Shown here in pieces: positions 5,519 through 12,442 of a stretch of 12,975 bases of DNA (the first letter of the stretch is position 1; the number at the start of each line of letters is the position of its first letter). The position numbers and the translations under genes were made by a program. Source of the DNA: a bacterium (GTDB lineage Bacteria > Pseudomonadota > Alphaproteobacteria > Rs-D84); assembly GCA_014802705.1 (NCBI GenBank), contig JAAVBR010000006.1, forward strand, positions 5,141 through 18,115, written 5' to 3'. The notes beneath the pieces were generated by a model. It did not search any database, had not been told where the DNA came from, and was given only the letters and a program-made list of their open reading frames with translations.

Positions 5519-7510
5519 ATGACAGATAAAAAGAAAAAAGTTTTAATTACATCCGCATTGCCGTATGTGAACGGGGAATTGCATTTGGGGCACTTGGTGG
5601 GATGTTGGCTGCCGTCGGATGTGTATGCGCGTTTTCATCGGGCGCGTGGCAATGACGTCTTGTACATTTGTGGTGCGGATGAACACGGCACCAAGGCGGT
5701 TGTGGGTGCGGCCAAAGAGGGGATGCCGGTTCTGGAATACAATAATAAATATTACGAAAAACACCTGCGTGCGGTGCGGGATTTTAATCTGTCGTTTGAT
5801 TTGTATGGTCGGACACATACGGAATTACAGGAAAAATTAATACATGATTTGTTTACGCGCCTGGATGCGCGGGGCCTAATTGAGGAACGCGAAACGTTAC
5901 AGCCCTATTGCGCAGATGACAATATGTTCTTGGCCGACCGTCAGTTAGAGGGGACATGTCCCAAATGCGGCTATGAAAAAGCCCGCGGGGACCAGTGTGA
6001 TAAGTGCAGTGCCACGTACGAGGCCACCGAACTGATCAACCCGCGCAGCGCGATTTCCGGCGGTGCGGTGGAAATGCGCCCGACAAAACATTTGTTCTTT
6101 TTGGCATCACGTATGAAAGGTCCGTGGCAGGAATGGTTGGCGGCACACGCCCCCAAATGGGCAAAGACGGCATCCGCCATTGCACAGGGCTGGGCCAATG
6201 ATGACCTGTATGATACATCGATTACGCGCGATCTGTCGTGGGGGATTTCGGTCAATAAACCGGGGTATGAGAATAAAGTATTCTATGTTTGGTTTGATGC
6301 GCCATGGGGCTATGTGTCGATTTCCCAGGCGGCGAATGCCGACTGGGCATCATGGTGGAAAAATCCGGATACGTACTATGCGCAATTCATGGGCAAGGAT
6401 AATGTGAAATTCCATGCGGTCTTTTTCCCGGAACAGCAATTGGCCGTGGATGATGGATGGAAGACGGTCGATATGCTGAAATCCATGAACTTTTTGAATT
6501 TCGAAGGGGAAAAGTTTTCCAAGTCCGACAATCGCGGCATATTCCTGGACGAAGCCATTGCCATCGCCCCGGCGGACGTGTGGCGGTATGCCCTGATGGC
6601 ATCGGCGCCGGAAACAGATGATACGGATTTCAAAATTGACCGCTTTGCCGATGTGGTGAACAAGGATTTGAACGGCATGCTGGGGAACTTTGTGTCCCGC
6701 GTGACAAAAATTGCGGCCAAGAATTTTGGCGACGCGGTGCCCGCGGCGGGGGCGATGGACGCCGATGTGGAAAATCAGGTCAATGAAAAGGTAACAGAAT
6801 TGACCCATGCGTTAGAGGCGTGTGAATTCCGCGCAGGCGTTGTGGCGTTGCGTTCGCTCTATGCCATTGGGAACGAATATATGACACGGACCGAACCATG
6901 GGCCCTGGTCAAAAATGGCGACATGGACGCGGCGGCGGCGGTGTTGAACACCTGTTTCCAATTGATTGATTTGTATGCCCGGGTGTCGGCGCCGTTTATC
7001 CCGACGGCGGCGGCAAAGATTCAGGCGGTATTTGGCGGGCGCCATGACCTGAACTGGCCGACGGCGTTCGAACGCCGCGTGGCGGATGGCGAAATGTTTA
7101 GCGTCCCCGACAATCTGTTTGAACGGATTGATGATGCGCGTGTGGCGGAATTGACGGCACGCTTTGCCCCGAAACAGGACGACGCCCCGCGGCCGGTGGT
7201 GGCCAAAATTGTTGAATGTCGGGTGCATCCGACGCGGGATGATTTGCATATCTTGACCGTGGATGACGGGACCGGGGATGCCAAACAAATCGTCTGTGCG
7301 GCGCCGAACGCGCGGGCGGGCCTGATCGGTGTCTTGGCGCCGGTGGGATGCAAATTGCCGGGGCAAAAACGCCCCATCGCGCAACGGACGGTTGCCGGCA
7401 CGGAATCCTTTGGCATGATGTGTGGGGCGGCGGACCTGGGCACGGGGGACGACAGTGTTCATTTGCTGGAATTGGATGCGGATACCGAAATCGGCACCGA
7501 ATATAAGTAA
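5519..7510 (+). CDS. metG: Methionyl-tRNA synthetase with a PheT-type C-terminal tRNA-binding domain
   Basis: Charges both initiator and elongator tRNA-Met. 663 residues. The class I catalytic core has HLGH (22-25), a connective-peptide zinc site with two CxxC knuckles (CPKCG... and CDKC near residues 147-163), WFDAPWGY and a KFSKS loop (332-336, the KMSKS equivalent). An alpha-helical anticodon domain follows. From about residue 558 a roughly 105-residue OB-fold tRNA-binding domain is present. Its wording (KIVECRVHP, QIVCAAPNARAG, VAGTESFGMMCGAADLG) resembles the N-terminal domain of PheRS beta (PheT) more than the usual C-terminal domain of MetRS. Many alphaproteobacterial MetRS enzymes lack such an appendix. 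The AAAGG ribosome-binding site supports ATG 5519. It heads a probable operon with the next two genes (12-base and 9-base gaps). Confidence 0.96.
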   Translation: MTDKKKKVLITSALPYVNGELHLGHLVGCWLPSDVYARFHRARGNDVLYICGADEHGTKAVVGAAKEGMPVLEYNNKYYEKHLRAVRDFNLSFDLYGRTHTELQEKLIHDLFTRLDARGLIEERETLQPYCADDNMFLADRQLEGTCPKCGYEKARGDQCDKCSATYEATELINPRSAISGGAVEMRPTKHLFFLASRMKGPWQEWLAAHAPKWAKTASAIAQGWANDDLYDTSITRDLSWGISVNKPGYENKVFYVWFDAPWGYVSISQAANADWASWWKNPDTYYAQFMGKDNVKFHAVFFPEQQLAVDDGWKTVDMLKSMNFLNFEGEKFSKSDNRGIFLDEAIAIAPADVWRYALMASAPETDDTDFKIDRFADVVNKDLNGMLGNFVSRVTKIAAKNFGDAVPAAGAMDADVENQVNEKVTELTHALEACEFRAGVVALRSLYAIGNEYMTRTEPWALVKNGDMDAAAAVLNTCFQLIDLYARVSAPFIPTAAAKIQAVFGGRHDLNWPTAFERRVADGEMFSVPDNLFERIDDARVAELTARFAPKQDDAPRPVVAKIVECRVHPTRDDLHILTVDDGTGDAKQIVCAAPNARAGLIGVLAPVGCKLPGQKRPIAQRTVAGTESFGMMCGAADLGTGDDSVHLLELDADTEIGTEYK

Positions 7511-7522
7511 AAAAGGCTTGTT

Positions 7523-7855
7523 ATGGGATACAGAAAAGAAATCATCTATTCGGGTCATGAACCGGCATCCGAATCCATCTGTCGCCGGGTTGTGACCATT
7601 CGTCCGGCGGATGGGGGCGCCCCGATATGGGAAACCGTGGTGCCGTGTGATAAGTGCGACGGGTATGTTTCCTGTGTGTACCAGGGGCACGGTTGCTTTG
7701 TGGCCAAGATTATTCGCATTGCCGTGCGGCCGGCCTGTACGACCCTGTGCGGCAACCGGGTAGAGGTTTTTATGCCCTCTAATCCCCATTATAAAAAGGA
7801 AACCTTTGTTCAAATTATTGAACAGATTATCCGGGATAAACAAAAAAAACGCTAA
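7523..7855 (+). CDS. Cysteine-rich small protein, unknown function
   Basis: 110 residues, no recognised family. It has seven cysteines (20, 42, 45, 51, 58, 72 and 76), including a CDKC pair and a CTTLC pair, which suggests a structural zinc or another metal site. There is no signal peptide or membrane segment, so it is probably cytoplasmic. The C-terminus is helical and basic (IIRDKQKKR). An AAAAGG lies before ATG 7523. It sits 12 bases after metG and 9 bases before queH, so the three genes are likely co-transcribed. That places it among tRNA charging and modification functions, but this is context only. Its codon use looks like its neighbours', which favours a real gene over a chance frame. 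Confidence 0.75.
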   Translation: MGYRKEIIYSGHEPASESICRRVVTIRPADGGAPIWETVVPCDKCDGYVSCVYQGHGCFVAKIIRIAVRPACTTLCGNRVEVFMPSNPHYKKETFVQIIEQIIRDKQKKR

Positions 7856-7864
7856 ACAAACAAA

Positions 7865-8392
7865 ATGAGATTGGTTCTGGTATCATGCTGTGCGCCGTGC
7901 AGCGCGGGCGCCATCAAACAATTGGCGGACGGACAAATTCCGGACGTGGATGACTTTGTCGTCTTGTTCTTTAACCCGAATATCTATCCCGAAACCGAAT
8001 ATCAAAAACGATTGGCGGAACAGGTGCGGTATTGCGATGCACTCGGCGTCAAACACGTGGAATTGGAATATGATCACGACGCGTGGCGGGCGGCGGTGCG
8101 CGGTCTGGAAACGGAACCCGAACGGGGGGTGCGGTGTGAACGCTGTTTCCAATTTCGGTTTGCGCGCGCGGCCGCATGGGCCCGCGACAATGGGTATGAC
8201 GCGGTGGCGTCGGTGCTCGGCGTATCCCGCCACAAAGACCAGGCCCAGGTTGACCGCGCCGCCGCCGCATGTGGGGGAATTCAATATGTCCCCATCAAGT
8301 GGGATGAAGGATTGCGGGTGGCAATAAACCGTGCGTCGGATTTTTATCGCCAGAATTATTGCGGATGCGAATTTAGTATGCGTAAGGGTTAA
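7865..8392 (+). CDS. queH: Epoxyqueuosine reductase QueH
   Basis: Reduces epoxyqueuosine to queuosine at the wobble position of GUN-anticodon tRNAs; it is the QueG-independent enzyme (formerly DUF208). At 175 residues it is at the short end for the family. Motifs: SCCAPCS (Cys8, Cys9 and Cys12), FNPNIYPETEYQKR, ERGVRCERCFQFR (paired cysteines), SRHKDQAQVD and YRQNYCGCEFS at the C-terminus (paired cysteines). Together the cysteines match the family's iron-sulfur and second metal sites. There is no clear Shine-Dalgarno before ATG 7865 (the gap is AAACAAACAAA), so initiation may depend on coupling to the upstream gene. The 3' end overlaps the convergent small gene by 20 bases. Confidence 0.93.
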   Translation: MRLVLVSCCAPCSAGAIKQLADGQIPDVDDFVVLFFNPNIYPETEYQKRLAEQVRYCDALGVKHVELEYDHDAWRAAVRGLETEPERGVRCERCFQFRFARAAAWARDNGYDAVASVLGVSRHKDQAQVDRAAAACGGIQYVPIKWDEGLRVAINRASDFYRQNYCGCEFSMRKG

Positions 8393-8597
8393 TATGAGGG
8401 GCGATATATTTTATCATGACCCGATGATTATCTAACAAAGTCAACAGCATAATTGTTTGATATATAGATAAATGGTCCCGACCACCAATCAGTTTTTTAT
8501 AATCTGCCTCTGTTTCTAAATCCAAAGTATTACACATCATATAAACCGGAATGTTTGCGGTGATGCGCGCCTCTTCAATCCAATAACCCAATTTCAT
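8373..8597 (-). CDS. Small HTH (XRE-like) protein, putative regulator
   Basis: 74 residues, not assigned to a named family. The order of helices (YWIEEARITA, PVYMMCNTLDL, a TEADYKKLIGGRDHLSIYQ segment, IMLLTLLD) follows the spacing of small XRE/Cro-type helix-turn-helix proteins, with a degenerate recognition helix. It is more AT-rich than the neighbouring genes. The case for translation is a strong TGGAGGT ribosome-binding site (8607-8601) four bases before the ATG, and a dedicated promoter and structured leader upstream (8830-8620). It is convergent with queH and overlaps its last 20 bases. It could regulate its own leader or a neighbouring gene, but no operator was seen. A non-DNA-binding small protein remains possible. 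Confidence 0.7.
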   Translation of the reverse strand: MKLGYWIEEARITANIPVYMMCNTLDLETEADYKKLIGGRDHLSIYQTIMLLTLLDNHRVMIKYIAPHINPYAY

Positions 8598-8619
8598 GGG
8601 ACCTCCACATATTGTTATA

Positions 8620-8651
8620 AAGAAAAACCATTGGAAAAAATCACAATGGTT
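8620..8651 (-). terminator. Intrinsic terminator/attenuator in the leader of the HTH-like gene
   Basis: On the minus strand an 8-bp stem AACCATTG/CAATGGTT (8651-8644 with 8633-8626, 10-base loop rich in T) is followed by a T-rich tract TTTCTTT (8625 onward). The stem is only moderately stable. The first four bases of its 5' arm also belong to a segment (8656-8648) that can pair elsewhere, so it can be switched off by upstream folding. It lies about 20 bases before the ribosome-binding site of the HTH-like gene. Confidence 0.7.
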
Positions 8652-8796
8652 GGAGGTTAGTTACTACAATCGACTATAGTGCTGCTTATTTATGTATATC
8701 ACAGCCCTCCAACCTTGGTTGGTGGAGGATTTCTGTTCTATTAGAACAGGTCGATTCAGGAGTAACTACACCCCGCCCACGGAACACCCGCCGGCC
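8626..8796 (-). ncRNA. Structured leader RNA, candidate attenuator or riboswitch
   Basis: This fills most of the 303-base stretch (8598-8900) without a gene. Read on the minus strand, a closing stem joins TAGTTACT (8768-8761) to AGTAACTA (8665-8658). It continues as AATCGAC (8756-8750) with GTCGATT (8674-8668). Inside are a 7-bp hairpin (CTGTTCT, 3-base loop, AGAACAG; 8749-8733) and a hairpin of CCTCCaccAACC (8728-8717) with GGTTGGAGG (8714-8706). A weak 4-bp GCTG/CAGC hairpin (8705-8681) completes the set. GGTTGGAGG is also a perfect 9-base complement of CCTCCAACC (8656-8648), which overlaps the terminator's 5' arm. Pairing there would act as an antiterminator. The outermost G-T wobbles favour the minus strand. 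I recognise no known RNA class; a free-standing small RNA or a short inverted-repeat element are alternatives. Confidence 0.65.
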
Positions 8797-8801
8797 CAAG
8801 T

Positions 8802-8830
8802 ATTATATAAATAAAACAAACAAATATCAA
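8802..8830 (-). promoter_or_regulatory. Promoter of the structured RNA and HTH-like gene
   Basis: On the minus strand TTGATA (8830-8825) and a perfect TATAAT (8807-8802) are separated by exactly 17 bases. The predicted start is near 8795, giving about 175 nt to the terminator. Its -35 lies close to the divergent fabD promoter (8848-8876). Confidence 0.8.
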
Positions 8831-8847
8831 GATATAAACTTTAATAT

Positions 8848-8876
8848 TTGCGATTGGGGGAAATCATGTCTATAAT
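8848..8876 (+). promoter_or_regulatory. Promoter of the fabD-fabG-mnmG operon
   Basis: TTGCGA (8848-8853) and a perfect TATAAT (8871-8876) are separated by 17 bases. Transcription should start near 8883, with AAGGAG at 8887-8891 as the ribosome-binding site of fabD. Confidence 0.82.
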
Positions 8877-8900
8877 GCCAGGCATAAGGAGTAAAAACCA

Positions 8901-9776
8901 ATGTCATCAATTTTTGTCTTTCCGGGCCAGGGTTCCCAATCCGTGGGCATGGGCCGCGATTTATATGAAAACAACGCCGCCGCACGTGCCGTTTTTGAAG
9001 AGGTGGACGCGGCACTTGGCGAAAAATTATCCGATATTATCTTTAATGGGCCGATGGAAACGTTGACATTGACCCGTAATGTGCAGCCGGCGATTATGGC
9101 GGTGTCCATCGCGATGCTGCGTGCGAGTAACGCGGAATTGACCCCCTATGTCGCGGGACATTCGTTGGGGGAATATACGGCGCTGTGTGCGGCGGGTGCG
9201 TTGTCGGTGGGGGACACGGCGAAATTATTGCGCGCGCGCGGCGACGCGATGCAGGCGGCCGCCCCGGTGGGCGCGGGGCTGACCGCCGTGGTATTGGGCA
9301 TGGATATTGACGCGGTGCGGGATATTTGCGCGGCCGCTGGCTGTGACGTCGCGAACGATAATTCCCCGGGCCAGGTGGTGATTTCCGGGGCCAAAGACGC
9401 GGTGGAGGCCGCCATGGTCGCGGCCAAAGAAGCGGGGGCGAAGCGCGCCTTGCCCTTGGCGTTGTCGGTGCCGGTGCATTGCCGGATGCAAGAGAGTGCC
9501 GCCGACGTGATGCGTGCCGCATTGGACAGCGTGACGTTTCATGCGCCGGCGGTGCCGTTGATTTCCAACAAGACGGCCGCCCCCATGACAGATGTGGATG
9601 AGATTAAAGACGCCTTGGTCTATCAGATGACGCATGGCGTGCGTTGGCGCGAAAGTGTGTTGGCGATGCGGGACCTCGGCATCACGGAAACCATCGAAGT
9701 CGGGCCGGGGAACGTCTTGACGGGATTGACGCCACGGATTTGTCCGGAATTAACAGCAAAAAAATTGGAGATATAG
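8901..9776 (+). CDS. fabD: Malonyl-CoA:ACP transacylase FabD
   Basis: Moves malonyl from CoA to acyl carrier protein, supplying the elongation unit of type II fatty-acid synthesis. 291 residues, slightly shorter than the usual 305-315. Motifs: FPGQGSQ (7-13), the nucleophile elbow GHSLGEY (Ser88), Arg113 in RARGDAMQ that binds the malonyl carboxylate, and His193 in VPVHCRMQ, where most relatives have a Ser after the His. A C-terminal EVGPGNVLTGL closes the family pattern. The start has AAGGAG nine bases upstream. It is the first gene of an operon with a small membrane protein (3-base gap), fabG and mnmG. It is the only gene of the set in the window that ends with TAG. Confidence 0.96.
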   Translation: MSSIFVFPGQGSQSVGMGRDLYENNAAARAVFEEVDAALGEKLSDIIFNGPMETLTLTRNVQPAIMAVSIAMLRASNAELTPYVAGHSLGEYTALCAAGALSVGDTAKLLRARGDAMQAAAPVGAGLTAVVLGMDIDAVRDICAAAGCDVANDNSPGQVVISGAKDAVEAAMVAAKEAGAKRALPLALSVPVHCRMQESAADVMRAALDSVTFHAPAVPLISNKTAAPMTDVDEIKDALVYQMTHGVRWRESVLAMRDLGITETIEVGPGNVLTGLTPRICPELTAKKLEI

Positions 9777-9779
9777 GGT

Positions 9780-10040
9780 ATGAATCCGATAGTGTTGCAG
9801 ATTGCCGAAGTGATGATATTCGTGCTGGGATCATCGGCGGTCTTTTTGTTAAATACAAACAGCCGTTGGTCTAAATATGGTGCCATCGTCGGATTGCTGA
9901 GCGAGCCGTTTTGGTTCCTGTCGGCGTGGGCGTCGGAATCATGGGGCATTTTCGCGGTCAGTTTTATTTATACCCTGTCGTATATTATGGGGGTGTATAA
10001 TTTTTGGTTTCGCAAAACAAAGAAAAAAGGAAAGAAATAA
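9780..10040 (+). CDS. Small three-helix membrane protein, unknown function
   Basis: 86 residues, mostly hydrophobic: segments about 4-23, 32-48 and 54-75, ending in a strongly basic tail (FRKTKKKGKK) that should stay cytoplasmic. The aromatic-rich stretch EPFWFLSAWASESWGIFAVSFIY (here split: EPFWFLSAWASE, then SWGIFAVSFIY) and MGVYNFWF recall small membrane proteins often seen in phage and uncharacterised bacterial gene sets, but I cannot name the family. A GGAG (9767-9770) inside the end of fabD serves as its ribosome-binding site. Its stop overlaps the fabG start by one base (TAATG), so it is certainly in the fabD-fabG operon and probably translationally coupled. A membrane role tied to lipid synthesis is possible but rests on position alone. 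Confidence 0.85.
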   Translation: MNPIVLQIAEVMIFVLGSSAVFLLNTNSRWSKYGAIVGLLSEPFWFLSAWASESWGIFAVSFIYTLSYIMGVYNFWFRKTKKKGKK

Positions 10041-10768
10041 TGTTTGATTTGAAAGATCGGGTTGTTTTAATTACCGGCGCCACCGGCGGTATCGGCGGGG
10101 CCATTGCCCGCAAAATGAAAGAGGCCGGCGCGACCGTCGTCGTGTCGGGGCGCAATGTGGCCAAAATGGACGCGGAATTTGGCGATGAATATATCAAAAT
10201 CGCGGCCGATTTGGCGGCAGATGGCGCGGCCGAAGAATTGATTAAAAACACCATCGACGCGGCGGGCAAAATTGATGTCTTGGTCAATAATGCCGGTATT
10301 ACCAAGGATACGTTGATGATGCGCATGACCGACGAACAATTCGACGATGTGATCAACACCAACCTGCGGTCCACGTTCAAAATGTGCCGCGCGGCGATTA
10401 TGCCGATGATGAAGAACCGCTTTGGCCGTATCATCAATATGGCGTCCATTATCGGCGCGATCGGTGGCCCGGGCCAGGCGAACTATGCCGCATCCAAGGG
10501 TGGTATGATTGCCATGACCAAGTCCATCGCAGCCGAGGTGGCATCCCGCGGCATCACCGCGAACTGTGTCGCGCCGGGCTTTATCAAGACGCCGATGACG
10601 GATGTCTTGTCCGATGAATTAAAGGCGGCGTATCTGGCCCAGATTCCGGCCGGCCGTTTTGGTGAACCGGAGGACATTGCCAACGCCTGTGTGTTCTTGG
10701 CCAGTCCCGAGGCATCATACATCAATGGTCAAACGTTGCATGTCAACGGGGGCATGGGTCGGTTTTAA
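10040..10768 (+). CDS. fabG: 3-oxoacyl-ACP reductase FabG
   Basis: NADPH-dependent reduction of 3-oxoacyl-ACP to (3R)-hydroxyacyl-ACP. A 242-residue short-chain dehydrogenase. The Rossmann motif is GATGGIG (13-19), followed by NNAG (83-86), the catalytic Ser136 in NMASIIG, Tyr149 and Lys153 in YAASKGG, and Asn108 completing the tetrad. The C-terminal INGQTLHVNGGM is typical of FabG and separates it from most other family members. Translation starts at the ATG overlapping the upstream stop (TAATG), with AAAGGAAAG just before it. An in-frame ATG at 10004 would lie inside the upstream gene and is rejected. Its neighbours fabD and fabZ in this window perform steps of the same pathway. Confidence 0.97.
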   Translation: MFDLKDRVVLITGATGGIGGAIARKMKEAGATVVVSGRNVAKMDAEFGDEYIKIAADLAADGAAEELIKNTIDAAGKIDVLVNNAGITKDTLMMRMTDEQFDDVINTNLRSTFKMCRAAIMPMMKNRFGRIINMASIIGAIGGPGQANYAASKGGMIAMTKSIAAEVASRGITANCVAPGFIKTPMTDVLSDELKAAYLAQIPAGRFGEPEDIANACVFLASPEASYINGQTLHVNGGMGRF

Positions 10769-10771
10769 GGT

Positions 10772-12415
10772 ATGACCGAATTTGATGTCATCATTATTGG
10801 TGGGGGGCACGCCGGGGCCGAGGCGGCGGCGGCGTCTGCCCGTCGTGGGGCGCGGACGCTGTTGCTGACGCAATGTGAATCCGATCTGGGGGCGTTGTCG
10901 TGCAACCCCAGTATCGGCGGTCCGGGCAAATCCCAAATGGTGGCGGAAATTGACGCCCTGGGGGGCGTAATGCCCCGCGCCGCCGATCGGGCGGGGATTC
11001 ACTGGCGCACGTTAAACGCGACGCACGGGGCGGCGACGCGCGCCCTGCGGGCGCAGATTGATCGGGATTTATATCACAACGCGATTGTGGATATTTTGAA
11101 CGCGGCGCCGAATTTAACGGTGGGGTTTGAACCGGTCAACACCATCGACATTGAACATAAAATTATCAATGACCGGTATTCGGCGCGGGCCATCGTGTTG
11201 ACCACGGGCACGTTCTTGAACGGGTTGGTGACGCGGGGCGGCGAAAAAATCCCCTCTGGCCGTATGTTGGATGATGGCACATACCAAGAACCGGATACGC
11301 ATCTGTCGGATGCGCTGCGGGCGGTGGGATTCCGTATCATGCGATTAAAGACCGGGACGCCGGCGCGCCTGTGGCGTGATTCGATTGATTTTAGTGTGTG
11401 CGAGGTGCAACCCGCAGATGATCCCCACGATTGGTTTGGCCTGGGGGATGCGAATAACACATACGCCGAACATTGTTACATCACGCACACGACCGCCGCC
11501 ACGCATCAGATTATTCGGGACCATATTGCGAACGCGCCGATGTACAATGGGGACATTTCGGGGACGGGGCCGCGTTATTGCCCATCGTTGGAAGATAAGG
11601 TGATGCGCTTTGAAACCCACGCGTCGCACCATGTTTTCTTGGAACCCGAAGGCTTAAACAGCCCCCTGGTTTACCCCAACGGGATTTCCACCAGTTTTGG
11701 CGCCGATATCCAAGACATGTGGATTCGCACGATTCCGGGGCTGGAAAACGCGCGGGTGGCGCGGTACGGATACGCCATTGAATATGACGCGATTGATGCG
11801 CGGGCGCTGAATACCGAATTGATGGCGCGGGATATCCCGGGCCTGTTTTTCGCGGGGCAAATCAACGGGACATCCGGTTATGAAGAGGCCGCCGCCCAAG
11901 GCCTTGTGGCCGGTGCGAACGCGGCCGCGTTTGCGCGCGATTTGTCGCCATTGCATCTGGACCGCACAACAGCCATGATTGGGGTCTTAATCGATGATAT
12001 TACAACACTGGGCGTGGATGAACCGTATCGGATGTTCACATCGCGGGCGGAATATCGATTGCACCTGCGGGCGGATAACGCGATGGCGCGATTGGGGCAA
12101 ATGGGCGTGGATTTGGGATTGATGGCGTCGGATTATTACGAACGGGTCATGGCGGTCCGTGGGGATATCATCGCCGAAAACGATAAATTCTATGCCGGCT
12201 ATATATCGCGCGCGATGCGCGAAATGGATGCGTATCGGCGCGATAGGGATTTAAAAATCCCGCGGGATTTTGACTATGCGGGTCTGCCGGGATTGACCAA
12301 TGAATTGATTGAAAAACTGACCGCGACGCGGCCGGAAAATATCGCGGCGTGCGCGCGCATTCCGGGCATGACCCCGGCCGGGATTATGGTCGTCCTGCGT
12401 GCGATCCGACATTAA
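10772..12415 (+). CDS. mnmG: tRNA uridine-5-carboxymethylaminomethyl modification enzyme MnmG, short form
   Basis: FAD enzyme that, with MnmE, installs the (carboxymethyl)aminomethyl group at wobble U34 of several tRNAs. 547 residues, against about 620-630 in E. coli and most bacteria. The N-terminal FAD motif is GGGHAGAEAA (10-19). Both expected cysteines are present, Cys44 in CNPSIGGPGKS and Cys270 in YCPSLEDK. GQINGTSGYEEAAAQGL and EPYRMFTSRAEYRLHLR match the core, and the C-terminal end ARIPGMTPAGI is intact. The missing residues fall after the YYERV segment: GYISRAMREMDAYRRDRDLK follows almost at once where E. coli has a long linker. The domain reported to contact tRNA and MnmE is thus pruned but not cut off. 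TrmFO is excluded by the length and motifs. The start lies three bases after the fabG stop, so translation is probably coupled. Confidence 0.95.
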   Translation: MTEFDVIIIGGGHAGAEAAAASARRGARTLLLTQCESDLGALSCNPSIGGPGKSQMVAEIDALGGVMPRAADRAGIHWRTLNATHGAATRALRAQIDRDLYHNAIVDILNAAPNLTVGFEPVNTIDIEHKIINDRYSARAIVLTTGTFLNGLVTRGGEKIPSGRMLDDGTYQEPDTHLSDALRAVGFRIMRLKTGTPARLWRDSIDFSVCEVQPADDPHDWFGLGDANNTYAEHCYITHTTAATHQIIRDHIANAPMYNGDISGTGPRYCPSLEDKVMRFETHASHHVFLEPEGLNSPLVYPNGISTSFGADIQDMWIRTIPGLENARVARYGYAIEYDAIDARALNTELMARDIPGLFFAGQINGTSGYEEAAAQGLVAGANAAAFARDLSPLHLDRTTAMIGVLIDDITTLGVDEPYRMFTSRAEYRLHLRADNAMARLGQMGVDLGLMASDYYERVMAVRGDIIAENDKFYAGYISRAMREMDAYRRDRDLKIPRDFDYAGLPGLTNELIEKLTATRPENIAACARIPGMTPAGIMVVLRAIRH

Positions 12416-12440
12416 AAAAACCGGCGGTGCCGGTTTTTTT
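12414..12440. terminator. Bidirectional terminator between mnmG and the convergent gene
   Basis: A 6-bp GC-rich stem ACCGGC/GCCGGT (12420-12425 with 12429-12434, 3-base loop) has seven As on its left (12414-12420) and seven Ts on its right (12434-12440). It ends the fabD-mnmG operon and also the convergent gene that stops at 12443. Confidence 0.9.
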
Positions 12441-12442
12441 AT

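Noticed and set aside
6812..7843. 343-codon minus-strand frame opposite metG and the Cys-rich gene
   Set aside because: Low-complexity His/Arg-rich translation typical of antisense shadows; it spans two well-supported genes on the other strand.
8648..8775. MITE or insertion-sequence remnant with terminal inverted repeats
   Set aside because: The paired arms do resemble imperfect terminal repeats, but no target duplication is visible, and the precise promoter, terminator and ribosome-binding-site arrangement fits a leader RNA better. Not excluded without a genome-wide copy count.
8626..8796. 6S RNA, tmRNA, SRP RNA or preQ1 riboswitch as identity of the structured RNA
   Set aside because: There is no long single hairpin with a central bubble (6S), no tag frame or tRNA-like ends (tmRNA), no SRP apical loop motif, and it is far larger than and unlike the preQ1 motifs despite the nearby queH.
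10004..10039. Earlier ATG for fabG
   Set aside because: It lies inside the upstream membrane-protein gene and adds twelve residues foreign to FabG; the TAATG overlap with a good ribosome-binding site is preferred.
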